24,878 nt of DNA from JAPLGE01 sp964355545 (GTDB lineage Bacteria; Bipolaricaulota; Bipolaricaulia; UBA7950; UBA9294): assembly GCA_964355545.1 (NCBI GenBank), contig CAYHEK010000013.1, positions 1 through 24,878 of the forward strand. The letters run 5' to 3'. The notes beneath the pieces were generated by a model. The model worked only from the letters and a program-made list of their open reading frames with translations. It was not told the DNA's origin and did not search any database. Positions 1 to 6,783 of this stretch are shown here, one piece after another. Both the position numbers and the translations under genes were made by a program. Positions within the stretch are counted from its first letter, which is position 1. Each line of letters begins with the position of its first letter.

Positions 1-96
1 TTGTCGGCTTGCCCATAGCGCTCCCAGACCTACCAAGAACGTCCCGACGGCGCCAATAGCTTGGAAGATCCCTGTGACTGACACTCCGTTACTCAT
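1..96 (-). CDS. Partial small membrane-anchored protein (3' end outside window)
   Basis: An ATG at 96-94 overlaps the TGA of the upstream helix-turn-helix gene (ATGA arrangement). The frame stays open for all 32 codons to the window edge. The visible peptide begins MSNGVSVTG and continues with a hydrophobic, glycine-rich stretch of about 20 residues (IFQAIGAVGTFLVGLGAL), then WASRQ. This looks like a single N-terminal membrane helix with a short N-terminal tail. The overlap suggests translational coupling to the regulator. I do not recognise the family. It could be a small membrane protein or the anchor of a larger one, and the missing 3' end prevents a better call. Confidence 0.5.
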   Translation of the reverse strand, partial: MSNGVSVTGIFQAIGAVGTFLVGLGALWASRQ

Positions 97-533
97 TGGC
101 GCCGCCAGAAAAGCCACCGGCGTGGACGAGGAGCGGGGAGAGCCAGCGGAAGAAGCCGGTCCACCTCTGATCGCAGGCGCTCGTTCTCTTCCTTCAACAC
201 TTCAATCGTTCGATCCTTCTCCAAGAGAAGTTCCCGGAAGAGACCCTCCGCCAGGCCTTCGGCCGGTTTCCCGCACGTTTCCCGCCGTTCTCCCTTGCCG
301 TTTCCGTTGATCTCAATATCGACGCGCCTCACGGCTTCCTCTACGGTCTCTCCCCTTTGCCGGTAGTCTTCCACCGCCCGAAGGATCTCAATAGCCGACC
401 CATCCAGCAAAATCGCGTTGTTCTCCCCTCGCCGAATGTAAGGGGCGAGCACCGGTCGCACCGTGGAGATCCGTCGGTAGACCTGACGAGGAGTTAGCCC
501 GAGCGCAGTCGCCGCTTCCTCAATCCCGATCAT
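93..533 (-). CDS. Helix-turn-helix / coiled-coil DNA-binding protein, function unknown
   Basis: A 146-residue protein. Residues 3-22 (IEEAATALGLTPRQVYRR) form a MerR/excisionase-like helix-turn-helix, and residues 23-72 look like a winged extension. A low-complexity linker (76-92) leads to a predicted coiled coil at about 97-128, rich in E, K, R and L heptads. The C-terminus is proline-arginine rich and ends RRWLFWRRQ, an aromatic/basic tail that could contact membrane. I chose the ATG at 533 because GAGGTGG lies just upstream and homology-like sequence starts there; the same frame is open up to 728 but that part is low quality. The next gene overlaps by 4 nt and encodes a membrane peptide. 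The architecture resembles plasmid- or chromosome-organising HTH proteins and phage regulators. No specific function can be assigned. Confidence 0.75.
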   Translation of the reverse strand: MIGIEEAATALGLTPRQVYRRISTVRPVLAPYIRRGENNAILLDGSAIEILRAVEDYRQRGETVEEAVRRVDIEINGNGKGERRETCGKPAEGLAEGLFRELLLEKDRTIEVLKEENERLRSEVDRLLPLALPAPRPRRWLFWRRQ

Positions 534-534
534 C

Positions 535-553
535 TTACCACCTCTTCTGGTAA
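535..553 (-). promoter_or_regulatory. Hairpin enclosing the Shine-Dalgarno of the HTH gene
   Basis: On the minus strand TTACCA (553-548) and TGGTAA (540-535) form a perfect 6-bp stem. The 7-nt loop GAAGAGG, together with the first stem bases, contains the ribosome binding site GAGGTGG. The stem ends one base before the ATG at 533. It could limit initiation or be a protein-binding site. A 6-bp dyad occurs by chance fairly often, so the argument rests on its position. Confidence 0.35.
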
Positions 554-732
554 AGCACGGTAACCGCGGGAGAAGCTCCGGCAAACGGCGCTGGACATCC
601 AACGACCGGACCTCCGTCACCCGCACTCCCAGCGGCGAGGCGCGCAGATTGACGATGTCTGAAGAAATACCTATAGTAATCTGCATCACAAAGAGAGGGG
701 GGACGAACCGGGATAGCCTAGGAATCAAGACC

Positions 733-765
733 TAGAAAGAAGAACTCGACGCTGACACGTCGAGT
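733..765 (-). terminator. Intrinsic terminator or attenuator in the leader of the HTH gene
   Basis: On the minus strand ACTCGACG (765-758), loop TGTCAG (757-752) and CGTCGAGT (751-744) form a perfect 8-bp stem. The pyrimidine tract TCTTCTTTCT follows directly. It lies about 30-60 nt downstream of the predicted start site of the promoter at 802-830 and some 200 nt before the HTH start codon. It would therefore act as an attenuator or end a short RNA of about 60 nt. The tract is U-rich rather than pure U, so termination may be partial. Confidence 0.45.
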
Positions 766-783
766 CCGGCCACCGCTATGGGC

Positions 784-801
784 GGAGTTTCGACCAACTC
801 C
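784..801 (-). promoter_or_regulatory. Operator-like inverted repeat at the transcription start
   Basis: GGAGTT (784-789) and AACTCC (796-801) form a perfect 6-bp dyad with a 6-nt spacer. It abuts the -10 box at 802-807 and covers the expected start site near 795. This is a classical position for a repressor operator. It could instead form a hairpin at the 5' end of the transcript. The HTH protein downstream is the obvious candidate binder, by inference only. Confidence 0.35.
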
Positions 802-830
802 ACTATACGGTCCAGGAGTCTTTCTGTCAA
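802..830 (-). promoter_or_regulatory. Near-consensus sigma-70 promoter for the HTH gene region
   Basis: The minus strand carries TTGACA (830-825), a 17-bp spacer and TATAGT (807-802). This is the closest match to the sigma-70 consensus in the window. Predicted transcription starts near 795, giving a leader of about 260 nt before the ATG at 533. A 6-bp dyad with a 3-nt spacer (GAGGAC ACG GTCCTC, 851-865) lies about 20 bp upstream of the -35 box. Confidence 0.75.
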
Positions 831-1138
831 GAGCAAGCCCCTGGACGCTCGAGGACACGGTCCTCACCGGTTCCATTCGCAGGTTTCGCGATCCTGTCGA
901 CCTGACGTGCTCTCGAAGATGCCGCGTTCATGCAACATTTTGTTCGTTCTGTTGCGAGACCCACCCTGCCCACGCCCATCAGCCGTCAACCAGCTTGTCT
1001 CCAATTGCTCCCTCTCACTGTTGGATAGAGGTGAGCCGACATGACAACTCTAAATGTTTATCGCCTAGACGTTCTGTGTAAGATGTCGCTCCCGTGCTGA
1101 CCCACCCCGGGTGAACGGTCCACTCTTTGAGCTGGTCT

Positions 1139-1224
1139 GACCCGCCGCCGGCAACGCAAGCCAAAGCTCAGGTGCGGGCGGATCAGGCTGTACGCCTGAG
1201 AGGACTGGAACTCTGGCTCGCCCG
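1139..1224 (-). ncRNA. Possible structured RNA segment downstream of pyrH
   Basis: On the minus strand GATCCGCC (1184-1177) can pair along 8 bp, including one G-U, with GGCGGGTC (1146-1139). The G-U becomes a mismatch on the plus strand, which weakly favours a minus-strand RNA. Just 5' of this are TCAGGC/GCCTGA (1199-1194 with 1188-1183) and an outer CGGGCG/CGCCCG pair (1224-1219 with 1180-1175); these compete in part with the first stem. It starts about 35 nt after the pyrH stop. No known RNA family is recognised, and it may only be incidental pairing in G+C-rich DNA. Confidence 0.2.
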
Positions 1225-1257
1225 TTGAGTTGAAGACAAGAGAGTGGTTCTGTTCGT

Positions 1258-1947
1258 TTAGGAGATGAGGGTCCCGATGCGCTTGCCGGCGGCGAGGCCA
1301 GCGAGGGCGCCGGGGGCGCCGAGGTCGAAGACGGCGATCGGGAGGTGGTGCTCGCGGCAGATCTCGACTGCCGCTTGGTCCATCACCCCGTAGCGGCCGA
1401 CGAGGAACTGGTCGTAGGTGAGCTTGGAGAGGAGCTTTGGGGCCTTTCCCGCACGCGGGTCCTCGGTGAAGACGCCGGGGACGTTCGAGCCTTTGGCGAG
1501 GAGGTCGGCCCTGATCGAGACGGCGCGGATCGCCGCGGCGGTGTCCGTGGTCACGAGTGGGTTCCCCGTCCCGCCGGCGAAGATCACGATCGCACCGTTC
1601 GCAAGGGCCGCCCGCGCCACCCGCGGGGAGACCGGGTCGGTCAGTTCGGTCGAGATCGCCGACTGGACGATCGCCTCGCGGCCCTTCGCCTCGAGCGCGG
1701 CGCGCAGGGCGAGGCCGTTCAGGACGGTCGCGAGCATCCCGAGCGTGTCTGCCTCCACACGATCGAGCCAGGGAGCCCGACCGCCGCGAAGGACATTCCC
1801 GCCGCCGACCACGATCGCGAGCTCGGTCTGGTCGAGGGAGGCAATCTCACGAGCGATCCGCTCGAGTGGCTCCGGCGAAAGAGGGCCTTCGTCCCCGGCG
1901 AGCGCCTCGCCGGACAGCTTCAGGAGGACGCGGCCCGGCGCGGCCAT
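1258..1947 (-). CDS. pyrH: UMP kinase
   Basis: Phosphorylates UMP to UDP with ATP in the cytoplasm, feeding pyrimidine nucleotide pools. The 229-residue protein has the amino-acid kinase fold signatures: N-terminal RVLLKLSGEAL, the glycine-rich VVGGGNVLRGG, the segment with TGNPLVTTDTAAAIRA, and SNVPGVFTEDPR near the nucleotide site. Its length is close to the usual 235-245. The tsf stop overlaps the start as TGATG, so ATG at 1947 is preferred; a GTG one codon upstream at 1950 also overlaps the tsf stop. It is the last gene of rpsB-tsf-pyrH. The usual next gene, frr, is absent and a long intergenic region follows. Confidence 0.96.
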   Translation of the reverse strand: MAAPGRVLLKLSGEALAGDEGPLSPEPLERIAREIASLDQTELAIVVGGGNVLRGGRAPWLDRVEADTLGMLATVLNGLALRAALEAKGREAIVQSAISTELTDPVSPRVARAALANGAIVIFAGGTGNPLVTTDTAAAIRAVSIRADLLAKGSNVPGVFTEDPRAGKAPKLLSKLTYDQFLVGRYGVMDQAAVEICREHHLPIAVFDLGAPGALAGLAAGKRIGTLIS

Positions 1948-2543
1948 CACGCCCCTTCGCCGACTTCGTAGCGAGAGAACCGCCTAATCTGGACGTTCTC
2001 CCCGGTCTTCGTGCGCAGGTCGGCGAGGAGATCCTCCACCGTCACCGTGGGGTCCTTGACGAACGGCTGCTTGAGGAGGCAGGTCTCGGTGAGGAACTTC
2101 TTCAGGCGTCCCTCGACGATCTTCTCCACGATCTGGGGCGGCTTCCCCTCCTTCTCGACCTGCTTTCTGTAGATCTCCTTCTCCGCCTCGAGGTCGGAGA
2201 GAGGGACGACGTCCGGGGAGAGGTAGCGCGGCTTGGTCGCGGCGACGTGCATGGCAAGGTCGCGCGTGAACTGACGGAAGTCCATGCTGTTCGCGGCGAA
2301 GTCGGTGTTGCACAGGACCTCCACGAGCACCCCCACTTTTCCGCTGTGGTGGACGTACGCCTCGACCCGGCCTTCCGTCGCCTCGCGGCCCTTCTGGGCG
2401 AGGAGTTCCTTTCCCTCCTCGCGCAGGATCTTCTTCGCCCTCTCCAGGTCCCCCTCGGCTTTGAGGAGAGCGCGCTTGCAGTCCATGATCCCGACGCCGG
2501 TCTCCTCGCGCAGCCTCTTCACGTCGTCGCTTTTTATCCCCAT
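1947..2543 (-). CDS. tsf: Elongation factor Ts
   Basis: Guanine-nucleotide exchange factor for EF-Tu, regenerating EF-Tu-GTP during translation. The N-terminal UBA-like domain reads VKRLREETGVGIMDCKRALLKAEGDLERA, given here only as the family's familiar pattern (residues about 8-36). The EF-Tu contact motif appears as CNTDFAANS near residue 78. At 198 residues it is the short form known from Thermus-type EF-Ts, lacking the longer coiled-coil domain of the E. coli protein. It sits just after rpsB (TGA at 2552-2550, ATG at 2543) and overlaps pyrH, so co-transcription is very likely. Confidence 0.96.
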   Translation of the reverse strand: MGIKSDDVKRLREETGVGIMDCKRALLKAEGDLERAKKILREEGKELLAQKGREATEGRVEAYVHHSGKVGVLVEVLCNTDFAANSMDFRQFTRDLAMHVAATKPRYLSPDVVPLSDLEAEKEIYRKQVEKEGKPPQIVEKIVEGRLKKFLTETCLLKQPFVKDPTVTVEDLLADLRTKTGENVQIRRFSRYEVGEGA

Positions 2544-2549
2544 CGTCGT

Positions 2550-3411
2550 TCAGTTCCCTTCGCCCTCGAGCCCAGGCTCGGTCACGTCGACTGCGANNNN
2601 NNNNNNNNNNNNNNNNNNNNNNNNNNNNNNNNNNNNNNNNNNNNNNNNNNNNNNNNNNNNNNNNNNNNNNNNNNNNNNNNNNNNNNNNNNNNNNNNCCTC
2701 GGCCGGGGCCGCCTCGGCTTCGTCCTGCCGCCCTTCGCGGCCCTCGAGAACGGCGTCGGCGATGCGCGAGGTGATCAGCTTCGTCGCCTTGATCGCATCG
2801 TCGTTCCCGGGGATGGGGAAGTCGATCGGATCGGGGTCGCAGTTCGTGTCCACGATCGCCACGACGGGGATCTTCACGATGTTCGCCTCGTGGACGGCGT
2901 TTGACTCGATGTCGGGGTCAATGACGAAGACAAGGTCGGGAACCCGGTTGAGGTGCCGGATCCCCTCGAGGTTGCGCTCGAGCTTCCCAAGCTCCCGCCG
3001 CAGTTGGTTCGCTTCCTTGTGGGGAATCCGCTCGAGCGAGCCGTCCTCGACCATGCGCTCGAGTTCCTTCATCCGGTCGATGCTCCGCTTGATCGTATCG
3101 AAGTTGGTCAGGGTCCCGCCGAGCCAGCGGCGATTCACGTAGTGGGCCCCGCACCGCTTCGCCTCGTCGGAGATCGTGGCTTGCACCTGCTTCTTCGTCC
3201 CGAGGAACAGGATCTCCTTCCCCTGGGCCGTGCTGTCGCGCACGAAGAAGTAGGCCTTCTTGAACATCTCCACGGTCTGCTCGAGGTCGATGATGTGAAT
3301 CCCCTTGCGCTCCGTGAAGATGTAGCGGGCCATCTTGGGGTTCCACTTCCGCGTCCGGTGACCGAAATGAACTCCGGTCTCCAAGAGTTCCTTCATCGTC
3401 AGGACTTCCAC
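2550..3411 (-). CDS. rpsB: 30S ribosomal protein S2, interrupted by an assembly gap
   Basis: Primary component of the 30S subunit. It has the S2 signatures MKELLETGVHFGH near the start, then KWNPKMARYIF, FLGTKKQ, RWLGGTLTNF, and VVAIVDTNCDPDPIDFPIPGND. I chose the GTG at 3411 because GGGAGG lies 5 nt upstream and the start then matches the usual few residues before MKxLLE; ATG at 3396 is the alternative. Some 238 codons are readable before the N run (2597-2696). Beyond the gap a short acidic tail, AVDVTEPGLEGEGN then TGA at 2552-2550, is the likely true C-terminus. It lies one frame off if the gap is taken as exactly 100 bases, so the real missing length should be a multiple of three. Confidence 0.9.
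2597..2696. other. Assembly gap of 100 N
   Basis: Exactly 100 consecutive N, a conventional placeholder for a scaffold gap of unknown size. It falls within the repetitive, acidic 3' part of rpsB. Any open frame reading through it is not reliable. Confidence 0.99.
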
Positions 3412-3447
3412 ATCCTCCTCCCGAGAATCCGCGCTTTGGATTGGAAG

Positions 3448-3476
3448 AGTATAGCGAACCGAGAAGGCCCCTTCAA
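3448..3476 (-). promoter_or_regulatory. Promoter of rpsB-tsf-pyrH
   Basis: The minus strand carries TTGAAG (3476-3471), a 17-bp spacer and TATACT (3453-3448). The predicted start near 3441 leaves a leader of about 30 nt before the GTG at 3411. That is too short for an S2-type autoregulatory leader of the enterobacterial kind. Confidence 0.7.
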
Positions 3477-3524
3477 CGCGCGGCCGAGCAGCGAAACTGC
3501 ACATCCAAAGAGAGGTGAACTCGC

Positions 3525-3553
3525 TTGCCCCCCCCTCGAGGAGCCACTATACT
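3525..3553 (+). promoter_or_regulatory. Promoter of dnaB
   Basis: TTGCCC (3525-3530), a 17-bp spacer and TATACT (3548-3553). Transcription should begin near 3560, immediately before the Shine-Dalgarno GGAGGTG (3561-3567), so the leader is about 15 nt. It is divergent from the rpsB promoter, with about 50 bp between the two -35 boxes. Confidence 0.6.
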
Positions 3554-3574
3554 GGCAGGCGGAGGTGCCGTGAG

Positions 3575-4978
3575 ATGGTCGAGAGAGAATCTCTTCCCAC
3601 CGAGAGCGCCCAGTTGCGCGACCTCCCCAAGAACATCGAGGCGGAGCAGGTCGTCATCGGATCGGCCCTCCTCGAGCCGGAAGGGACCGTCCCCATCCTG
3701 CTCGAGAAGCTCCGGCCGGAGCACTTCTACCGCCGCACTCACCGCGTGATCTTCCGTACGATCCGAGATCTCTTCGAGCGAGGGGAGCCAGCGGACATCG
3801 TAGCCGTGGCGAACCGCCTCGAGGAGAAGGAGGAGATCGAGAACGCTGGGGGGCGGATGTACTTAAACGAGCTCCTCGACCGGGTCACGACGACGGCGAG
3901 CCTCGAGTACTACGCGGAGATCGTCCGCAAGAAGGCCGCCCTGCGCTCCCTGATCGAGGCGGGGGGGCGGATCGCCGAGCTCGGCTACGACGAGGCGCGC
4001 GACACGGAGGAGATCCTCGACCAGGCCGAATCGATCGTCTTCGACATCTCCCGCCGCGACGGGGCCGGGACCTCCTACTACCTCCTCAACCAGTTCCTCT
4101 ATGACCACATCGATCGATTGGAGGAACTCCACCGCGACCCCGATCGGCACGCGGTCACCGGACTCTCCTCGGGATTTCCCAGGTTCGACGAGATGACGTC
4201 GGGCCTGCAGCGCTCGGACCTCATCGTCCTCGCCGGCCGTCCCGGAACGGGAAAGACGAGCTTCGCCCTCTCCCTCGCGCGGAACGTGGCGATCCGCGAG
4301 AAGGCGGCAGTAGGGATCTTCTCCTTGGAGATGGCGAAGGAGCAGGTCCTCGAGCGTCTCCTGTGTGGGGAGGCCCAGGTGAGCCTGCACCGGCTGCGCG
4401 GGGGGTACGTTCCCCCGGCCAAGTGGCGCGACATCGCCAACGCGGCGAGCCGATTCCAGAAGGCGACGATCCTCGTCGACGACACGCCGGGCGCCTCGAT
4501 CCTGGAGATCAAGACAAAGGCGCGGCGCATGGCGGCCCAGCACGGCTTGGACATGCTGATCGTCGACTACCTCCAGCTCGTCGAGGGCGCGATCAGGACC
4601 GACGTGCGGGAACAGGAGATCGCGTACATCTCCCGCTCCCTGAAGAAAATCGCCCGCGAACTCAATATCCCCGTGATCGCGGTCTCGCAACTCAACCGCG
4701 CCGTAGAGCGCCGCGAGGAGAAGTACCCGCGGCTCGCCGACCTGCGCGAAAGCGGGGCGATCGAGCAGGACGCGGACGTCGTCGCCTTCATCTACCGCGA
4801 GGACTACTACCGGCCGCCTGAGGAGGAGCCGGCAGAGGCCGGCCAGGGAGCGGTGAGCGAGACCGAGATCATCATCGCCAAGCAGCGAAACGGCCCCCTG
4901 GGAAAGTTCCTCCTCTCCTTTCATAAGGCCTACGCGAGCTTCTATCCGCTGGCGCGGGAGGAGGGGCCGCCGTTCTAG
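3575..4978 (+). CDS. dnaB: Replicative DNA helicase DnaB
   Basis: Hexameric 5'-3' helicase that unwinds DNA at the replication fork and binds primase. The 467-residue protein has the N-terminal all-alpha domain (about 15-120: LPKNIEAEQVVIGSALL) and a RecA-like C-terminal domain. Walker A is GRPGTGKTS near residue 222, Walker B is LIVDYLQL near 328, and the conserved DLRESGAIEQDAD and AKQRNGPLG follow. The ATG at 3575 is chosen for GGAGGTG 8 nt upstream; an upstream start at 3515 would precede the promoter's -10 box. No intein is present. dnaB often neighbours rplI, but here they are about 11 kb apart. Confidence 0.97.
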   Translation: MVERESLPTESAQLRDLPKNIEAEQVVIGSALLEPEGTVPILLEKLRPEHFYRRTHRVIFRTIRDLFERGEPADIVAVANRLEEKEEIENAGGRMYLNELLDRVTTTASLEYYAEIVRKKAALRSLIEAGGRIAELGYDEARDTEEILDQAESIVFDISRRDGAGTSYYLLNQFLYDHIDRLEELHRDPDRHAVTGLSSGFPRFDEMTSGLQRSDLIVLAGRPGTGKTSFALSLARNVAIREKAAVGIFSLEMAKEQVLERLLCGEAQVSLHRLRGGYVPPAKWRDIANAASRFQKATILVDDTPGASILEIKTKARRMAAQHGLDMLIVDYLQLVEGAIRTDVREQEIAYISRSLKKIARELNIPVIAVSQLNRAVERREEKYPRLADLRESGAIEQDADVVAFIYREDYYRPPEEEPAEAGQGAVSETEIIIAKQRNGPLGKFLLSFHKAYASFYPLAREEGPPF

Positions 4979-4994
4979 GCCCACCTCCTGTCCT

Positions 4995-5023
4995 TTGGTG
5001 GGGCAGCCGGGACCTCGTATAAT
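4995..5023 (+). promoter_or_regulatory. Promoter of the gcvH-gcvPA-gcvPB operon
   Basis: TTGGTG (4995-5000), a 17-bp spacer and a perfect TATAAT (5018-5023). The predicted start is near 5030, with a leader of about 37 nt. That leaves no room for a glycine riboswitch. The -35 box lies in the right arm of a 6-bp hairpin (CCCACC 4980-4985, GGTGGG 4997-5002) just after the dnaB stop. Confidence 0.7.
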
Positions 5024-5066
5024 CCGCGCCGAGTCGTCGATCCGGACCGAGCTTCAAGGAGGGAAC

Positions 5067-5450
5067 ATGGCGTATCCGACGCAACTTCGCTACACCAAGG
5101 AGCACGAGTGGGTCGATCTGGAGGGGAAGCGCGCGAAAGTGGGGATCACCGACCACGCCCAGAGCGAGCTGGGTGACATTGTCTTCGTCGAGCTCCCCTC
5201 CCTGGGGAAGGTGGTGAAGAAGGGGGAGGGCCTCGCCACGGTCGAGTCCGTCAAGGCGGTGAGTGACATCTACGCGCCCGTAAGCGGGAAGGTGATCGAG
5301 GTGAATAGTCCGCTTGATTCCTCCCCGGAGACGATAAACCAGGACCCGCACGGCGCGGGGTGGCTCGTCGTCCTCGAGGTCACCGACCCCTCGCAGGCGA
5401 AGGACCTCCTCGACGCCAGTGCCTACGAGCGCTACCTCGCCGAGGGCTGA
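5067..5450 (+). CDS. gcvH: Glycine cleavage system H protein
   Basis: Lipoylated carrier that shuttles the aminomethyl group between the P and T proteins of the glycine cleavage complex in the cytoplasm. The 127-residue length is typical. The fold signatures include YTKEHEWV near the N-terminus, VGITDHAQSELGDIVFVELP, and the lipoylation site ESVKAVSDIYAPVSG, in which Lys63 is the expected lipoyl-lysine. The ATG at 5067 is preceded by AAGGAGG; in-frame upstream starts would lie in the promoter. It is first in an operon with both glycine decarboxylase subunits. gcvT and lpd are not in the window. Confidence 0.97.
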   Translation: MAYPTQLRYTKEHEWVDLEGKRAKVGITDHAQSELGDIVFVELPSLGKVVKKGEGLATVESVKAVSDIYAPVSGKVIEVNSPLDSSPETINQDPHGAGWLVVLEVTDPSQAKDLLDASAYERYLAEG

Positions 5451-5457
5451 GCGAGCG

Positions 5458-6783
5458 ATGCGCTACATCCCCCACACGGAGGCCGATCGCCGGGCGATGC
5501 TCCGCACGATCGGCGTCTCCTCCGTCGAGGACCTCTTCGCCGACATCCCCCAGGCGGTCAAGGACCGGTTCCGGCCGCTTGGGCTCCCTGCCCGGAGCGA
5601 GATGGAAGTCTCCTTTCTTCTCGCAGAGCTTGCCTCCTTGAACGGCGACCCCTCCGGAGCCGTCTCCTTCCTGGGAGGGGGCATCTACGATCACTACATC
5701 CCAAGCGTCGTCTCCCACATCACCTCGCGCTCGGAGTTCTACACGGCCTACACGCCCTACCAGCCGGAGGTGAGCCAGGGGACCCTCGCGGCGATGTTCG
5801 AGTTCCAGACGCTCGTCTGCGAGCTCGTGGGGATGGAGGTGGCGAACGCCTCGCTCTACGACGGGGCGACCTCTGTCGCGGAAGCGGCGCTGATGGCGGC
5901 ACGCACGGTCGGCGAGCGGCGGATCGCCGTGGCGCGCTCGCTCTTTTCCCACTTCCGCCGCGTCCTCGACACGTACTCTCAGGCGGCGGGAATCGAGGTC
6001 GTCGAGGTCCCGTACACGGTGGCGGGGCGCTTGGACCGCGCGGCGATCCCGGAGGGGCTCGCCGGCTTGATCGTCCAGAGCCCAAACGCCTTCGGGGTGA
6101 TTGAGGAACTCGAGGGGCTGAAGGACAGGCTCGGAGAGGCGTTCCTGATCGTCGCCTGTCACCCTTTATCCCTTGGGATCCTCGCTCCTCCGGGGGAGTT
6201 CGCGGCGGACGTCGTCGTCGCCGAGGGGCAACCCCTCGGCCTCTCCCCCTCGTTCGGCGGGCCGCTCCTTGGCCTCTTTGCGACCCGCGAGCGCTACGTG
6301 CGCCAGATGCCAGGCCGGATCGCTGGCCAGACGGTCGATGCCGAGGGGAAGCCGGGCTACACCCTGGCCGTTCAGACGCGCGAGCAGCACATTCGCAGGG
6401 AGCGGGCGACCTCGAACATCTGCACGAACTCCGCCCTCTGTGCCCTCGCGGCGGCCGTCTATCTCGTGACCGTGGGGGCGGAGGGCCTGGCCGAAGTCGC
6501 CCGGCTCAACCTGGAGAAGGCGCACTACCTGGCGGAGCGGCTCACGCACCTTCCCGGATACGGCCTCGCGTTCGACGCGCCGTTCTTCAACGAGTTCGTC
6601 CTCCGCGTTCCCTCTGATCCGGAAAGGATCCGCTCTCGGCTCGCCGAGGGGGGGATTCTCGTCGAGGATCCGCGCCCTCTCGCCCGCTTCGGTCTCCCGC
6701 GCGCCCTGCGCCTCGCCGTCACCGAGAGGCGGACGAAGGAGGAGCTCGACCGGCTGGCGAGTCTCCTTGAGAGGACGCGATGA
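5458..6783 (+). CDS. gcvPA: Glycine dehydrogenase (decarboxylating) subunit 1
   Basis: N-terminal half of the PLP-dependent P protein, which decarboxylates glycine and loads the aminomethyl group onto GcvH. It works as a heterotetramer with subunit 2. At 441 residues it has the expected length (about 440-450). Family signatures are RYIPHTEADRRAML at the start, SFLGGGIYDHYIP, FYTAYTPYQPEVSQGTL, and RREKATSNICTN-like sequence seen here as RRERATSNICTN. The ATG at 5458 gives the family's usual start, 7 nt after the gcvH stop; its Shine-Dalgarno is weak, so coupling to gcvH is likely. The stop overlaps gcvPB by 4 nt. Confidence 0.97.
   Translation: MRYIPHTEADRRAMLRTIGVSSVEDLFADIPQAVKDRFRPLGLPARSEMEVSFLLAELASLNGDPSGAVSFLGGGIYDHYIPSVVSHITSRSEFYTAYTPYQPEVSQGTLAAMFEFQTLVCELVGMEVANASLYDGATSVAEAALMAARTVGERRIAVARSLFSHFRRVLDTYSQAAGIEVVEVPYTVAGRLDRAAIPEGLAGLIVQSPNAFGVIEELEGLKDRLGEAFLIVACHPLSLGILAPPGEFAADVVVAEGQPLGLSPSFGGPLLGLFATRERYVRQMPGRIAGQTVDAEGKPGYTLAVQTREQHIRRERATSNICTNSALCALAAAVYLVTVGAEGLAEVARLNLEKAHYLAERLTHLPGYGLAFDAPFFNEFVLRVPSDPERIRSRLAEGGILVEDPRPLARFGLPRALRLAVTERRTKEELDRLASLLERTR

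Larger units (their letters stand above)
534..1257. other. Long intergenic region between pyrH and the HTH gene
   Basis: About 720 bp without a convincing gene, in a window where genes otherwise overlap or lie within 165 bp of each other. It holds the minus-strand promoter, operator-like dyad and attenuator listed separately, another dyad (GCAACA 932-937 with TGTTGC 950-955), and a possibly structured segment at 1139-1224. Short open frames here, including one at 778-1044 plus, have no domain-like sequence and no good ribosome binding site. I see no tRNA, tmRNA, RNase P or SRP RNA signature. Confidence 0.7.

Noticed and set aside
778..1044. Plus-strand open frame of 88 codons in the intergenic region
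   Set aside because: No Shine-Dalgarno, no domain-like sequence, and it runs against the promoter and terminator signals on the minus strand.
534..1257. tRNA, tmRNA, 6S, RNase P or SRP RNA in the intergenic region
   Set aside because: Some T-loop-like strings (GGTTCG, GGTTTCG) occur, but no cloverleaf, CCA end or family core could be assembled around them.
1984..3504. A 506-codon open frame on the minus strand covering rpsB and part of tsf
   Set aside because: It exists only because the N run is read as codons. After the gap it is out of frame with tsf and has antisense-like composition.
4980..5002. Hairpin after dnaB as an intrinsic terminator
   Set aside because: The 6-bp stem has an 11-nt loop and is followed by GCAGCC, not a U tract. 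Its right arm coincides with the -35 box of the gcvH promoter.
5024..5066. Glycine riboswitch before gcvH
   Set aside because: The leader is only about 37 nt, too short for even a single glycine aptamer.
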